From the NCBI GenBank assembly GCA_004010535.1, contig RQYE01000003.1, positions 224,936 through 269,324 of the forward strand: a DNA stretch of 44,389 nucleotides. The letters run 5' to 3'. Under the pieces are notes generated by a model that had not been told where the DNA came from, did not search any database, and saw only the letters and a program-made list of their open reading frames with translations. The position numbers and the translations under genes were made by a program. Numbering within the stretch: the first letter of the stretch is position 1; each line of letters begins with the position of its first letter. Positions 8,872-15,943 of this stretch are shown piece by piece. The stretch comes from Coriobacteriales bacterium OH1046 (lineage in GTDB: Bacteria > Actinomycetota > Coriobacteriia > Coriobacteriales > Atopobiaceae).

Positions 8872-8955
8872 TGGTGCCCGAGGTGAGATTCGAACTCACA
8901 CCCCCGAAGAGAGAGGTTTTTGAGACCTCCGCGTCTGCCATTCCGCCACTCGGGC
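8872..8955 (-). tRNA. tRNA-Leu (anticodon CAA)
   Basis: The minus strand folds into a complete class II cloverleaf: acceptor GCCCGAG/CTCGGGC, discriminator A, encoded CCA (8872-8874), anticodon loop CTCAAAA giving CAA, a short variable arm and T-arm GTGAG/CTCAC around TTCGAAT. It reads UUG codons. Its 3' end faces the GNAT gene and the accessory cluster, the side on which islands commonly insert. Confidence 0.95.
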
Positions 8956-8970
8956 AAGCCATGCGAGATG

Positions 8971-8999
8971 ACTATACCAAATGATGCGCCGCTTGTGCG
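8971..8999 (-). promoter_or_regulatory. Promoter for tRNA-Leu
   Basis: On the minus strand TATAGT (8976-8971) is preceded by TGG, an extended -10, with a weak -35 CGCACA 17 bases upstream. The expected start lies about 8 bases before the tRNA. Confidence 0.5.
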
Positions 9000-9020
9000 C
9001 GGCGTATCCGTGTGTAGTAC
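8993..9020 (+). promoter_or_regulatory. Possible promoter for the ATP-grasp gene
   Basis: TTGTGC (8993-8998) and TAGTAC (9015-9020) are 16 bases apart, 36 bases before the ATP-grasp start. It overlaps the divergent tRNA-Leu promoter region. Weak matches only. Confidence 0.35.
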
Positions 9021-9055
9021 AGTAGATGGGCACGCACGTCCCCGGAGGGAAGCAG

Positions 9056-10084
9056 ATGGATCTTGCCAGCAAACTCAAGATGTTCTCGAGTCGCGTGAAG
9101 TCGGGCAGCGTCAAGCGCATGTACGCGCTCGCACAAGACATCCACGCCGAGGAAGGCATGCCTGCGCCCCTGGTCTTCCTCGATATGGGCTGGTGCATCC
9201 TGCGCTACGGCATCGGCTACCAGGAGTACCGGGGCTACCATTTCGCCGGCAAGCCCGCGCGCCTGCGCAGGACCTTCATGACCATGAACCACAACGTGGC
9301 GCTCACCCGCGAGCTGTGCGACCGCTCCCTCTATGCGCTCTTCGACGACAAGATCGAGTTCCTGAAGCACTACCGCGACTTCGTGGGCCGCGATTGGATC
9401 GACGTGCGCGCGGCGGGTGCGGCGGGCGTCGCCGCCTTCTGCAGGCGCCATCCGGTCGTCTTCGCCAAGCCCTCCGATTCGTTCGGCGGTCAGGGCATCG
9501 AGCGCCTCCTCTCGGAGGATATCGACGATTATGAGGCCTTTCACCAACGCTGCCTCGACAGGCGCCAGATCCTGCTCGAGGAGGCCATACAGCAGCATCC
9601 CGTCATGGACGAGCTCTGCGCCGATACCATCAACACCCTGCGCATGTGCACCGTGATGGTCGATGGCAAGCCCGAGCATGTCTACACCATCGTCCGCATG
9701 GGTGTGGGCGGCAGCTGCGTGGATAATGCGACGAGCGGCGGCATCTACACCTGGGTCGACCCGGACGGCGTGCTGCGCTATCCCTGCTTCAGCGATAAGA
9801 CCGGTTTCCATTACACCACCCATCCTTCCACGGGCATGGCATTCAAGGGCTTCAAGATCCCGTTCTATGCCGAGTGCGTCGACTTCGCCCTGCGTGTGGC
9901 CGAGGTCGAGCCGCGCATGGGCTATGTGGGGTGGGATATCGCCGTCACGCCCGATGGCCCCATCCTCGTCGAGGCCAATATCATCCCCGGCTACGACATG
10001 CCGCAGAACAGCGCCTGGCACCCACAGGGCGAGGGTGCGCTGCCCCTGTTCGAGAAAGTCCTAGGGCGCAAGCTCCCCGCGTAG
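9056..10084 (+). CDS. Sugar-transfer-associated ATP-grasp family protein
   Basis: 342 residues. FAKPSDSFGGQGIE (near residue 137) looks like an ATP-grasp nucleotide loop, ILLEEAIQQHP (near 173) the hinge, DTINTLRMCTV (near 190) a conserved ATPgrasp_ST segment, and GWDIAVTPDGPILVEAN (near 293-309) the metal-binding Asp/Glu/Asn set. The pattern fits ATPgrasp_ST (PF14397), proteins found with polysaccharide or cell-wall glycan genes, of unproven ligase activity. Start ATG 9056 has GGAGGGA about 7 bases upstream; an in-frame ATG at 9026 lacks an SD. The gene stands alone between tRNA-Leu and the infC operon, so context gives no substrate. Confidence 0.8.
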   Translation: MDLASKLKMFSSRVKSGSVKRMYALAQDIHAEEGMPAPLVFLDMGWCILRYGIGYQEYRGYHFAGKPARLRRTFMTMNHNVALTRELCDRSLYALFDDKIEFLKHYRDFVGRDWIDVRAAGAAGVAAFCRRHPVVFAKPSDSFGGQGIERLLSEDIDDYEAFHQRCLDRRQILLEEAIQQHPVMDELCADTINTLRMCTVMVDGKPEHVYTIVRMGVGGSCVDNATSGGIYTWVDPDGVLRYPCFSDKTGFHYTTHPSTGMAFKGFKIPFYAECVDFALRVAEVEPRMGYVGWDIAVTPDGPILVEANIIPGYDMPQNSAWHPQGEGALPLFEKVLGRKLPA

Positions 10085-10091
10085 TTTTCCC

Positions 10092-10120
10092 TTGTCAAGC
10101 TGGGCCCAAAGCGCTATCAT
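10092..10120 (+). promoter_or_regulatory. Promoter of the infC-rpmI-rplT operon
   Basis: TTGTCA (10092-10097), a 17-base spacer and TATCAT (10115-10120) form a good sigma-70-type promoter directly after the ATP-grasp stop. The start near 10127 would give a leader of about 180 bases before infC. Confidence 0.65.
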
Positions 10121-10232
10121 CGCATATGCGTTATCGAAAGCGGGGTAGTGCCCATACCCCCACCTGCCGGCGCCCCATGGTTGCTGTCTGGTCGGACAAA
10201 AGATGGTTTTCTGCCAGCAAGTTGGTTTTTGT

Positions 10233-10265
10233 CTCCCGGATGGCCTTGTGCGCCGGGAGCTTTTT
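10233..10265 (+). terminator. Attenuator-like terminator in the infC leader
   Basis: CTCCCGG (10233-10239) pairs with CCGGGAG (10253-10259), followed by C and five T. It lies between the operon promoter and infC, so it must be read through conditionally. This is the arrangement of infC/L20 leader attenuation known from Gram-positive bacteria; the sensing element itself is not identified. Confidence 0.6.
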
Positions 10266-10306
10266 GTATCGAAGGCAGTGGGAAGATTTGAAAGAAGGTG
10301 TGTACG

Positions 10307-10882
10307 ATAGCGAATTCGAATGAGCCTCGTATCAACGAGGAGATCAATGCCCGTACCGTCCGGCTTATCGGCGTCGATGGCAGCCAGCTCGGCGTCTTCG
10401 GCATCTCCGATGCCCTCCGCGTCGCCGACAGCCAGAACCTCGACCTCGTCGAGATCGCGCCCAACGCAGACCCCCCCGTCTGCAAGGTGCTCGACTATGC
10501 CAAGTATCGCTACGAGCAGGATCGCAAGGCCAAGGCCGCACGCAAGAAGCAGGCCAAGGTCGAGATCAAGGAGATGAAGTTCCGCCCGAAGATCGACGTC
10601 GGCGATTACGAGACCAAGAAATCCCACGTTATGCGCTTCCTCAAAAAGGGAGCCAAGGTGAAGATCACGATCATGTTCCGCGGTCGCGAGATGGCCCATC
10701 CCGAGCAGGGCAAGATGGTGCTCGACAGGCTTGCGGAAGATCTCGCGCCGTTTGCGAATGTCGAGCAGCAGCCGCTCATGGAAGGCCGCAATATGCACAT
10801 GCTCGTCGCCCCCATCAAGGGTGCGTTCGATAAGATCGATCTCCCCGAGACGGGCGAAGACAAGGAAGAGAAGGAGAATTGA
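10307..10882 (+). CDS. infC: Translation initiation factor IF-3
   Basis: 191 residues if it starts at AUA 10307. Binds the 30S subunit and checks start codons and initiator t[21 protein letters not shown] opens the N-domain, [15 protein letters not shown] (near 55-70) and [12 protein letters not shown] the linker and C-domain start, [19 protein letters not shown] (near 110-128) the RNA-binding C-domain. The only good SD, AGAAGGTG at 10293-10300, sits 6-8 bases before the ATA codon at 10307. The upstream in-frame GTG (10298) lies inside that SD, and no ATG is available in frame. A non-canonical start is expected for infC because IF-3 represses its own poor-start message. First gene of infC-rpmI-rplT. 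Confidence 0.93.
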   Translation: MANSNEPRINEEINARTVRLIGVDGSQLGVFGISDALRVADSQNLDLVEIAPNADPPVCKVLDYAKYRYEQDRKAKAARKKQAKVEIKEMKFRPKIDVGDYETKKSHVMRFLKKGAKVKITIMFRGREMAHPEQGKMVLDRLAEDLAPFANVEQQPLMEGRNMHMLVAPIKGAFDKIDLPETGEDKEEKEN

Positions 10883-10883
10883 G

Positions 10884-11081
10884 ATGCCCAAGATGAAGAC
10901 CCATAAGGGTACGGCGAAGCGTTTCCGCCGTACCGGCACCGGCAAGATCATGCGTGCCAAGGCTTTCAAGAGCCATATCCTTACCAAGAAGAGCCCCAAG
11001 CGTATCCGCGGCTTCCGAAAAGAAGCCGTCCTCGCCCCCGCTGACGTGCAGGTCGTCTCTCAGCGCATGGGTTCGAACTAG
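10884..11081 (+). CDS. rpmI: 50S ribosomal protein L35
   Basis: 65 residues, the normal length. [15 protein letters not shown] is the canonical L35 opening, with the basic middle and [13 protein letters not shown] end as expected. It is a component of the large ribosomal subunit. One base separates it from the infC stop (TGA-G-ATG), and AAGGAG inside the end of infC supplies its SD, so translation is coupled to IF-3. It precedes rplT in the conserved infC-rpmI-rplT order. Nothing unusual. Confidence 0.97.
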   Translation: MPKMKTHKGTAKRFRRTGTGKIMRAKAFKSHILTKKSPKRIRGFRKEAVLAPADVQVVSQRMGSN

Positions 11082-11127
11082 CGCACGGATGCGCACAGGA
11101 TTGATGTTCACGAAGGAGTGATGATGC

Positions 11128-11487
11128 ATGGCACGTATTAAGCGCGCAGTGTCTGGCCGTAAGAAGCGCACTGTTTTGGCCGAGCGCTCGCAAGGTTACC
11201 ATGGCGGCGGTTCGCGTACCTTCCGCGGCATGAAGGAGCAGGTCCAGCATTCGCTGCAGTATGCTTACCGGGACCGCCGCAACAAGAAGCGCGATATCCG
11301 CGCCCTCTGGATCCAGCGCATCAACGCCGCCGCCCGCATGAACGACCTCTCGTACAGCACGTTCATGCACGGACTGAAGCTCGCGGGCGTCGAGCTCGAC
11401 CGCAAGGTCCTCGCCCAGATCGCCTACGAGGATGCCGAGGGCTTCGCCGCACTTGCCGAGGTTGCCAAGAAGGCTCTTGCCGCCTGA
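11128..11487 (+). CDS. rplT: 50S ribosomal protein L20
   Basis: 119 residues, the usual length. Begins [17 protein letters not shown] with the very basic N-terminal arm and [23 protein letters not shown] segment that binds 23S rRNA, followed by the globular C-domain [19 protein letters not shown]20 is essential for early 50S assembly and in other bacteria represses its own operon by binding the leader, which fits the hairpin-rich leader upstream of infC; that control is inferred here. SD AAGGAG lies about 8-12 bases before ATG 11128. Last gene of the operon, followed by a strong terminator. Confidence 0.97.
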   Translation: MARIKRAVSGRKKRTVLAERSQGYHGGGSRTFRGMKEQVQHSLQYAYRDRRNKKRDIRALWIQRINAAARMNDLSYSTFMHGLKLAGVELDRKVLAQIAYEDAEGFAALAEVAKKALAA

Positions 11488-11515
11488 GCGCAATCCATCC
11501 GCAGGTTTTTTACAA

Positions 11516-11541
11516 GCGTCCCCTTGAGGGGACGCTTTTTT
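11516..11541 (+). terminator. Rho-independent terminator of the infC operon
   Basis: GCGTCCCC (11516-11523), loop TTGA, GGGGACGC (11528-11535) and six T: a perfect 8-bp stem with a T-tract, 28 bases after rplT. Confidence 0.95.
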
Positions 11542-11554
11542 CTGCGGCAAGGCT

Positions 11555-11680
11555 CCTGGTGACTGTACCGTCAATAGGAGTCTTGCTGGGAAAACATGCT
11601 GAGAAGGACCTGCATGCAAGGTTCCAGAGGGCGTTTGCCCAGATGGACCCTGGTGGCTGTACCGTCAATGGAGGTCTTGC
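11555..11680 (+). repeat. Pair of 32-base direct repeats between rplT and the SPFH gene
   Basis: Copies at 11555-11586 and 11649-11680 match at 28 of 32 positions (core CTGTACCGTCAAT), 94 bases apart. They lie in a 290-base gap without a credible gene. The remainder of the gap (to 11832) shows no clear promoter. They could be operator sites, relics of a mobile repeat, or a duplicated noncoding element. Confidence 0.7.
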
Positions 11681-11832
11681 CGTGTATGGATTCGGCCTGC
11701 AGCCGTGAAAGGGCAGCATGCGGACGGGTATATACCATCCGGTTGGTTTTTGGGCAAAGGAGCGAACGAGGTAGGTAGGATGAGCCGATCCGCCCGCGTC
11801 CCCGTCAGAACGCTTTCAAGTGAGGAGCATCG

Positions 11833-12825
11833 ATGTATTACCCCGGATTTCTCGACACCATCGCGCAGTTCATCATTCCCATCATCGTCATCTTGATCGT
11901 GTTCCGCACCATCGTGGGAGCCCTGCGCGGTGCCCAGCGTCGCAGCGGTACCGTGAGCGATACCTATCAGGGAATCTTCTATATCATCCAGCAGCAGCAT
12001 GTGGGTGTCATCGAGCGCCTCGGAAAATTCCATACCATCGTGAACCCGGGCTTCCACGTGCGCATCCCCATCGTCGACCGCGTGCGCGACGTCTCGCTCA
12101 TGACCGAGGACGAGCACATCACCTTCGATGCGAAGACCGAGGACAACGTCACCATCGAGCTCGACGTCTCGGTGCAGTACCACGTCGATTACCAGACCCC
12201 CGATGGCTCGGGCATCTACCGCTCCCTCTATACGCTGACCGACCCCGTTGTCCAAATGGGCGATTACTTCGCCGATGCCCTGCGCTCCCAGATCCCGAGC
12301 CGCAAGCTCGACGAGGTCTTCACCGAGAAGGATGCCATCGCCACGGCCATCGACGATATCGTCTCGGCCAAGATGCAAGCCTACGGCTACATCATCGTGA
12401 CCACGCTCATCACCTCGATCAAACTGCCCGTGGATGTCCAACAGTCCATGAACCGCATCATCGCCTCTAAGAACGACCTCGAGTCCGCCAAGAACGAGGC
12501 CGAAGCCGAGCGCCAGAAGACGGTCATCGCGGCCGCCGCCAAGGCCGAGGCCATGGAGAAGGAGGGCGAGGGCATCGCCAACCAGCGCATCGCCATCGCC
12601 CGCGGCATCCGCGAGTCCATCGATACCATCCAGGGCGCCGAGCTCGATTCCGAGGAGGCGAACCACCTCTTCGAGTACACGCAGTGGATCGGCATGATGG
12701 AGGAGTTCGCCAAGAAGGGCAGCTCAACCGTGGTGCTTCCGGGGGAATTCTCGAGCCAGGATACGGTGCTGCGCGACATGCTCGTTACCGGTCGGGAGCC
12801 GGAGGGCGGCGCACCCACGCAGTAG
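11833..12825 (+). CDS. SPFH/Band 7 (prohibitin-stomatin-like) membrane protein
   Basis: 330 residues. One N-terminal membrane helix (residues 9-27), then the SPFH core: GIFYIIQQQHVGVIERLGKF near 47-66, NPGFHVRIPIVDRV near 70-83 and the segment with DEVFTEKDAI near 158. A charged coiled coil follows (about 200-255: ASKNDLESAKNEAEAERQK, then alanine-rich). Such proteins form large rings on the membrane and act as scaffolds for proteases or lipid domains; the present sequence resembles the HflK/C and plant HIR subgroup. No NfeD or FtsH partner lies nearby. SD TGAGGAG is about 8 bases before ATG 11833. Confidence 0.9.
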   Translation: MYYPGFLDTIAQFIIPIIVILIVFRTIVGALRGAQRRSGTVSDTYQGIFYIIQQQHVGVIERLGKFHTIVNPGFHVRIPIVDRVRDVSLMTEDEHITFDAKTEDNVTIELDVSVQYHVDYQTPDGSGIYRSLYTLTDPVVQMGDYFADALRSQIPSRKLDEVFTEKDAIATAIDDIVSAKMQAYGYIIVTTLITSIKLPVDVQQSMNRIIASKNDLESAKNEAEAERQKTVIAAAAKAEAMEKEGEGIANQRIAIARGIRESIDTIQGAELDSEEANHLFEYTQWIGMMEEFAKKGSSTVVLPGEFSSQDTVLRDMLVTGREPEGGAPTQ

Positions 12826-12894
12826 GCACGATACGGGCAGCCCATAGCCCGTGGTTGGGAGACCTCCCGGCTACCGGCCGGAGGCTTGCCCGCC

Positions 12895-14070
12895 TTAAAG
12901 ATGGCGGCGCTCCCCGAGCTTCTCGGCCTCCTCGTCGAAGCCCTCCTCGCCGGGATGCACGAGCTTGTCGGTGCCCGTCTTGGGATCGTAGTGGTGCAGC
13001 AGTACCGGCTCGAAGAGGCGCAGGTGGACGGAGAAGACCACCGACATGCCCAGGAGCACGAGGAAGATGCCGATGCGCGGTATGGTCTGGACCTGCGTCA
13101 TGATGAGCGATCCCACGCACAAAAGGACCGTCCAACCGTAGATCACGAGCACGGTCTGGCGTTGGTTGAAACCTTCCGCCATGAGCCTGTGGTGGATATG
13201 GCCCTTATCGGCCTGCCCCACGCTCACGTGCGCACGCGCACGCCGCACGATAGCCGAGAAGGTGTCGATGATGGGTACCGCCGCGATGACGAGCGGAACG
13301 ATGAGGGTCGTGAGGCCCGCCACGCGCGTGACCGAGAGGATCGAGATGGCACCCAAGGTGAAGCCCAGGGTGAGCGAGCCGCAATCGCCCATGAAGATCG
13401 AGGCCGGATTGAAGTTGTAACGCAGGAAACCCAGCGTGGAACCCGCGACGGCGATGGAGAGGAGCGCTGCGTCGGTACGCCCCGCCCAGAGCGACAGCAC
13501 GAACATGGTCAGGCTGGCGATGAAGGAGATGCCGGCAGCCAATCCGTCGAGGCCGTCGATCAGGTTGATGATGTTCATGTAGGCGACGAGGTAGATGACC
13601 GTGATGGGGTAGGCGAGCCAGCCCAGCTGGAGATAGCCCGGAGCGAAGGGGTTATCGATGACGCCGATGACGAGACCCGAGCACACCGCGATGATCGCTG
13701 CGGCGAGCTGGCCCGCGAGCTTCTTCTTGGGCGAGAGGGAATGGATGTCGTCGATGACGCCCGTGGCGAATACGGTGGCGAAGGCGAGGAAGAGCAAGGG
13801 GTACTTGAGGTGCAGATGGGGGGATGACTCGAGGATCTGCGGCCACCATGAGAGGAACCCGCCGATGATCTGGATGATGTATACGATGGCGATCCCGGTG
13901 AAGATGGCGATGCCGCCCATACGCGGCGTGGGCGTGCGATTGATGCGGCGCTCGTTGGGATAGTCGACGGCATCGACGGATCTGGCGATGCGCTTGGCGT
14001 ACGGCGTCATGAAGTAGGAGCCGGCGAGCGCGGCGAGGAAGAGGCAGGCGAATGTGATCCCACTGTTCAA
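12895..14070 (-). CDS. Undecaprenyl-phosphate sugar-1-phosphate transferase (WecA/TagO/MraY family)
   Basis: 391 residues with about ten membrane segments. Diagnostic motifs appear in order: DYPNERRINRTPTPRMGG (near residues 33-50), DDIHSLSPKKKLAGQ (near 107-121), the Asn/Asp loop NIINLIDGLDGLAAG (near 168-182), GDCGSLTLGF (near 227) and HIHHRL (near 285). These place it in the polyprenyl-phosphate N-acetylhexosamine-1-phosphate transferase family, closer to TagO/WecA than MraY because it is isolated from mur genes. It attaches the first sugar of a teichoic acid or other wall glycan to the lipid carrier. I chose TTG 14070 with GGAG 5-6 bases upstream; the frame is open to an ATG at 14178 but that stretch looks noncoding and overlaps a promoter. 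Confidence 0.9.
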   Translation of the reverse strand: MNSGITFACLFLAALAGSYFMTPYAKRIARSVDAVDYPNERRINRTPTPRMGGIAIFTGIAIVYIIQIIGGFLSWWPQILESSPHLHLKYPLLFLAFATVFATGVIDDIHSLSPKKKLAGQLAAAIIAVCSGLVIGVIDNPFAPGYLQLGWLAYPITVIYLVAYMNIINLIDGLDGLAAGISFIASLTMFVLSLWAGRTDAALLSIAVAGSTLGFLRYNFNPASIFMGDCGSLTLGFTLGAISILSVTRVAGLTTLIVPLVIAAVPIIDTFSAIVRRARAHVSVGQADKGHIHHRLMAEGFNQRQTVLVIYGWTVLLCVGSLIMTQVQTIPRIGIFLVLLGMSVVFSVHLRLFEPVLLHHYDPKTGTDKLVHPGEEGFDEEAEKLGERRHL

Positions 14071-14171
14071 AAAGACTCCAAGGTATAGCGAGGTCCTTGC
14101 ATGCGCATTTCCCCCATAGTAACCGATGCGGGCGAAAGGATGCCCGAATCGACCGTATACCCGAGAAGAGA

Positions 14172-14200
14172 TGGTCAAATCGTGGAGCGGAGTCTATAGT
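14172..14200 (+). promoter_or_regulatory. Promoter of the 6S-like RNA
   Basis: TGGTCA (14172-14177), 17 bases, TATAGT (14195-14200). The predicted start near 14206-14208 coincides with the first base of the closing stem of the downstream structured RNA. Confidence 0.6.
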
Positions 14201-14205
14201 TGAAG

Positions 14206-14371
14206 CGTCGCGCTCCTGCGGAACAAACTGGGTGAACCGACAAGTTATCGCAGGGGAGTCTGAACGGCCGCGCACAGTACAGGCATCCTCCTCTGGTGTG
14301 GAAGCTGGAACCGGCGGTCGGGACGCCCACCTTAGGAAGGTGGGTTCATAGAGCTTCCGCAGGAGGCGACG
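14206..14371 (+). ncRNA. Candidate structured RNA with 6S RNA architecture
   Basis: The ends pair over 17 bp with a single bulged G (14206-14223 with 14355-14371). Inside, GGCCGC (about 14265-14270) can pair with GCGGTC (about 14314-14319) to form the apical rod, leaving a large central bubble whose 3' strand carries a perfect 8-bp hairpin (14326-14344, CCCACCTT/AAGGTGGG). A long closing stem, central bubble with a 3'-side hairpin and an apical arm are the hallmarks of 6S RNA, which binds RNA polymerase as an open-promoter mimic. No open frame fits here, and a promoter lies exactly upstream. A different structured RNA is possible. Confidence 0.55.
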
Positions 14372-14460
14372 GTATGCTGCCATGTATGTACAGGATCGAC
14401 GATGATGATTGACTTTTTCCCGCATGATTGCGAAAATTCCTATTGCTCGATAAAGCATCC

Positions 14461-14536
14461 GGGGATGTAGCTCAGTTGGGAGAGCGCGGCGTTCGCAACG
14501 CCGAGGCCGAGGGTTCGAACCCCTTCATCTCCACCA
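14461..14536 (+). tRNA. tRNA-Ala (anticodon CGC)
   Basis: Complete cloverleaf: acceptor GGGGATG/CATCTCC, discriminator A, encoded CCA, D-arm GCTC/GAGC, anticodon loop TTCGCAA giving CGC, T-loop TTCGAAC. It reads GCG codons. A possible promoter is TTGACT at 14409-14414 or TTGCGA (14428) with TAAAGC (14451), 17 bases apart. Confidence 0.95.
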
Positions 14537-14546
14537 GACCTTCAGG

Positions 14547-14574
14547 GCACCTCTCATGCGAGGGGTGCTTTTTT
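14547..14574 (+). terminator. Terminator after tRNA-Ala
   Basis: GCACCTCTC (14547-14555) pairs with GAGGGGTGC (14560-14568) with one G-U pair, followed by six T. It overlaps the region just before the radical SAM gene. Confidence 0.85.
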
Positions 14575-14586
14575 CCAAGGATTGCC

Positions 14587-15525
14587 ATGGGATCCGGATT
14601 CTCTGCGTATACGTGCTGCTCCCTCTGCCCGCGCGCCTGCGGCGCGGACCGCGCCGCAGGGGAGTGCGGCGCATGCGGGTGCGACGATACGCTCCGCATC
14701 GCCCGCGCGGCGCTCCATTATTGGGAGGAGCCCCCCGTCTCGGGAACTGCCGGCTCTGGGGCCATCTTCTTCTCGGGTTGCCCGCTCACGTGCGTGTACT
14801 GCCAAAACCACGAGATCTCCCGCGGCCTTTCCGGAGAACCCGTTACCGTGCAGCGCCTCGCCCGCATCATGCTCGAGCTTGAAGGGCAGGGCGCGTTGAA
14901 CATCAACCTCGTGACGCCCACGCACTTCGCACCGCATGTCATCGCGGCTGCCAAGCTGGCGCGCGGGCGCGGCCTCGCCATCCCCCTCGTCTGCAATACG
15001 TCGGGATACGAGACGCGCCATGCGGTGGAGATGCTCTCCGAGGTCGTCGATGTGTGGCTGACCGATTACAAATACGTCGACCCCGATCTCGGTATGCGCC
15101 TCTCCCATGTGGCCGATTACGATGCGGTGGCATCCTCCGCCCTCGCGAGGATGGTCTCCATCGTCGAGAGCCGTGGCGGACGCACCCTCGGCAGCGACGG
15201 ACGCTTGCTCCAGGGCATCATCGTGCGCCATCTGGTCCTGCCCGCCCATGTCGCCGATTCATGCGCCGTGCTCGACCGTGTGTGGGAGATATGCGGGAAC
15301 GCCGTCGACATCTCCGTCATGAACCAGTACACGCCCAACGCGCTGTGCGCCGATCGCGGCGGCGATCTTGCGCGCTGCGTTTCCCCCGAGGAGTACGAGC
15401 TCGTACTTGACCACGCCGATGCCCTCGGCTTCGATCGCATGTGGTGGCAAGAGTCGGGAACGGTGTCCGAGAGCTTCGTACCCCCGTTCGATAATTCGGG
15501 GGTTCTGGGTCCAGAGCTCCGATAG
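14587..15525 (+). CDS. Radical SAM protein, PflX-like (pyruvate formate-lyase-activase homolog)
   Basis: 312 residues. Cys65, Cys69 and Cys72 (CPLTCVYC) form the CxxxCxxC cluster site of radical SAM enzymes, followed by QNHEISRG. The N-terminus carries a second Cys set (residues 10-32: CCSLCPRACG, GECGACGC), characteristic of COG1313/PflX proteins. NLVTPTHFAPHV (near 103-114) and VWLTDYKYVDPDLG (near 157) match the same group. It is predicted to generate a 5'-deoxyadenosyl radical to activate a glycyl-radical or other target; no target enzyme is adjacent. ATG 14587 has AAGGA 5 bases upstream, placing the gene just behind the tRNA-Ala terminator. The frame is open through the tRNA, which is not coding. 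Confidence 0.88.
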   Translation: MGSGFSAYTCCSLCPRACGADRAAGECGACGCDDTLRIARAALHYWEEPPVSGTAGSGAIFFSGCPLTCVYCQNHEISRGLSGEPVTVQRLARIMLELEGQGALNINLVTPTHFAPHVIAAAKLARGRGLAIPLVCNTSGYETRHAVEMLSEVVDVWLTDYKYVDPDLGMRLSHVADYDAVASSALARMVSIVESRGGRTLGSDGRLLQGIIVRHLVLPAHVADSCAVLDRVWEICGNAVDISVMNQYTPNALCADRGGDLARCVSPEEYELVLDHADALGFDRMWWQESGTVSESFVPPFDNSGVLGPELR

Positions 15526-15581
15526 GGGCTGCTGTTTGGTATATCCTTGGAAGGGTGTCCGACGTGTATGAAGGAGGGGAT

Positions 15582-15899
15582 ATGCCCGATACCACGCTTG
15601 GCCTCACGGATGATGAGCGCGCCGAGCTCGAGGCGCTTCGCGCTGAGAAGGCCGAACGCGAGCAGCTCCGGGCATCTGCCGCCGAGCGCGCCGAGTTCGA
15701 GGCGCTCAAAGCTGAGGCCGCGCGCACCCGAGCCGATATCGAGAGGGATCGCACGGCGGCGGAAGCGCGCGAGCGCGGGCGCAGGATCATGGAACCGGAT
15801 AAGGACGATCTTTCCATGTCCATCGGTCAGAAAGTCGTCATCCTCGCCGTCATCGGCATCGCGCTTGCGTTCGTCCTCATGACCGTGCTCGGCGGCTAG
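15582..15899 (+). CDS. Small coiled-coil protein with C-terminal membrane anchor
   Basis: 105 residues, family not recognised. Residues 8-70 are very rich in Glu, Ala and Arg with heptad-like spacing (ELEALRAEKAEREQLRA, then EFEALKAEA), a predicted coiled coil. Residues about 80-103 form a single hydrophobic helix (VVILAVIGIALAFVLMTVLGG), so the protein should be tail-anchored with its coiled coil in the cytoplasm. Start ATG 15582 has a perfect SD, AAGGAGG, 6-9 bases upstream; a GTG at 15555 is in frame but unsupported. It lies 56 bases after the radical SAM gene and 44 before pncB. Possibly a scaffold or membrane-stress protein; no function assigned. Confidence 0.75.
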   Translation: MPDTTLGLTDDERAELEALRAEKAEREQLRASAAERAEFEALKAEAARTRADIERDRTAAEARERGRRIMEPDKDDLSMSIGQKVVILAVIGIALAFVLMTVLGG

Positions 15900-15943
15900 C
15901 GTCATCCCCGTCGTGGTCAACGCTTAAGAGATAAGAGGAAGCA

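Noticed and set aside
12886-13827. Plus-strand open frame opposite the WecA/TagO-type gene
   Set aside because: Arg/Asp/Glu-rich antisense shadow; the minus-strand motifs GDCGS and DDIHSLS are decisive.
14428-14586. Upstream extension of the radical SAM frame
   Set aside because: It would translate through tRNA-Ala and its terminator; ATG 14587 with AAGGA is the proper start.
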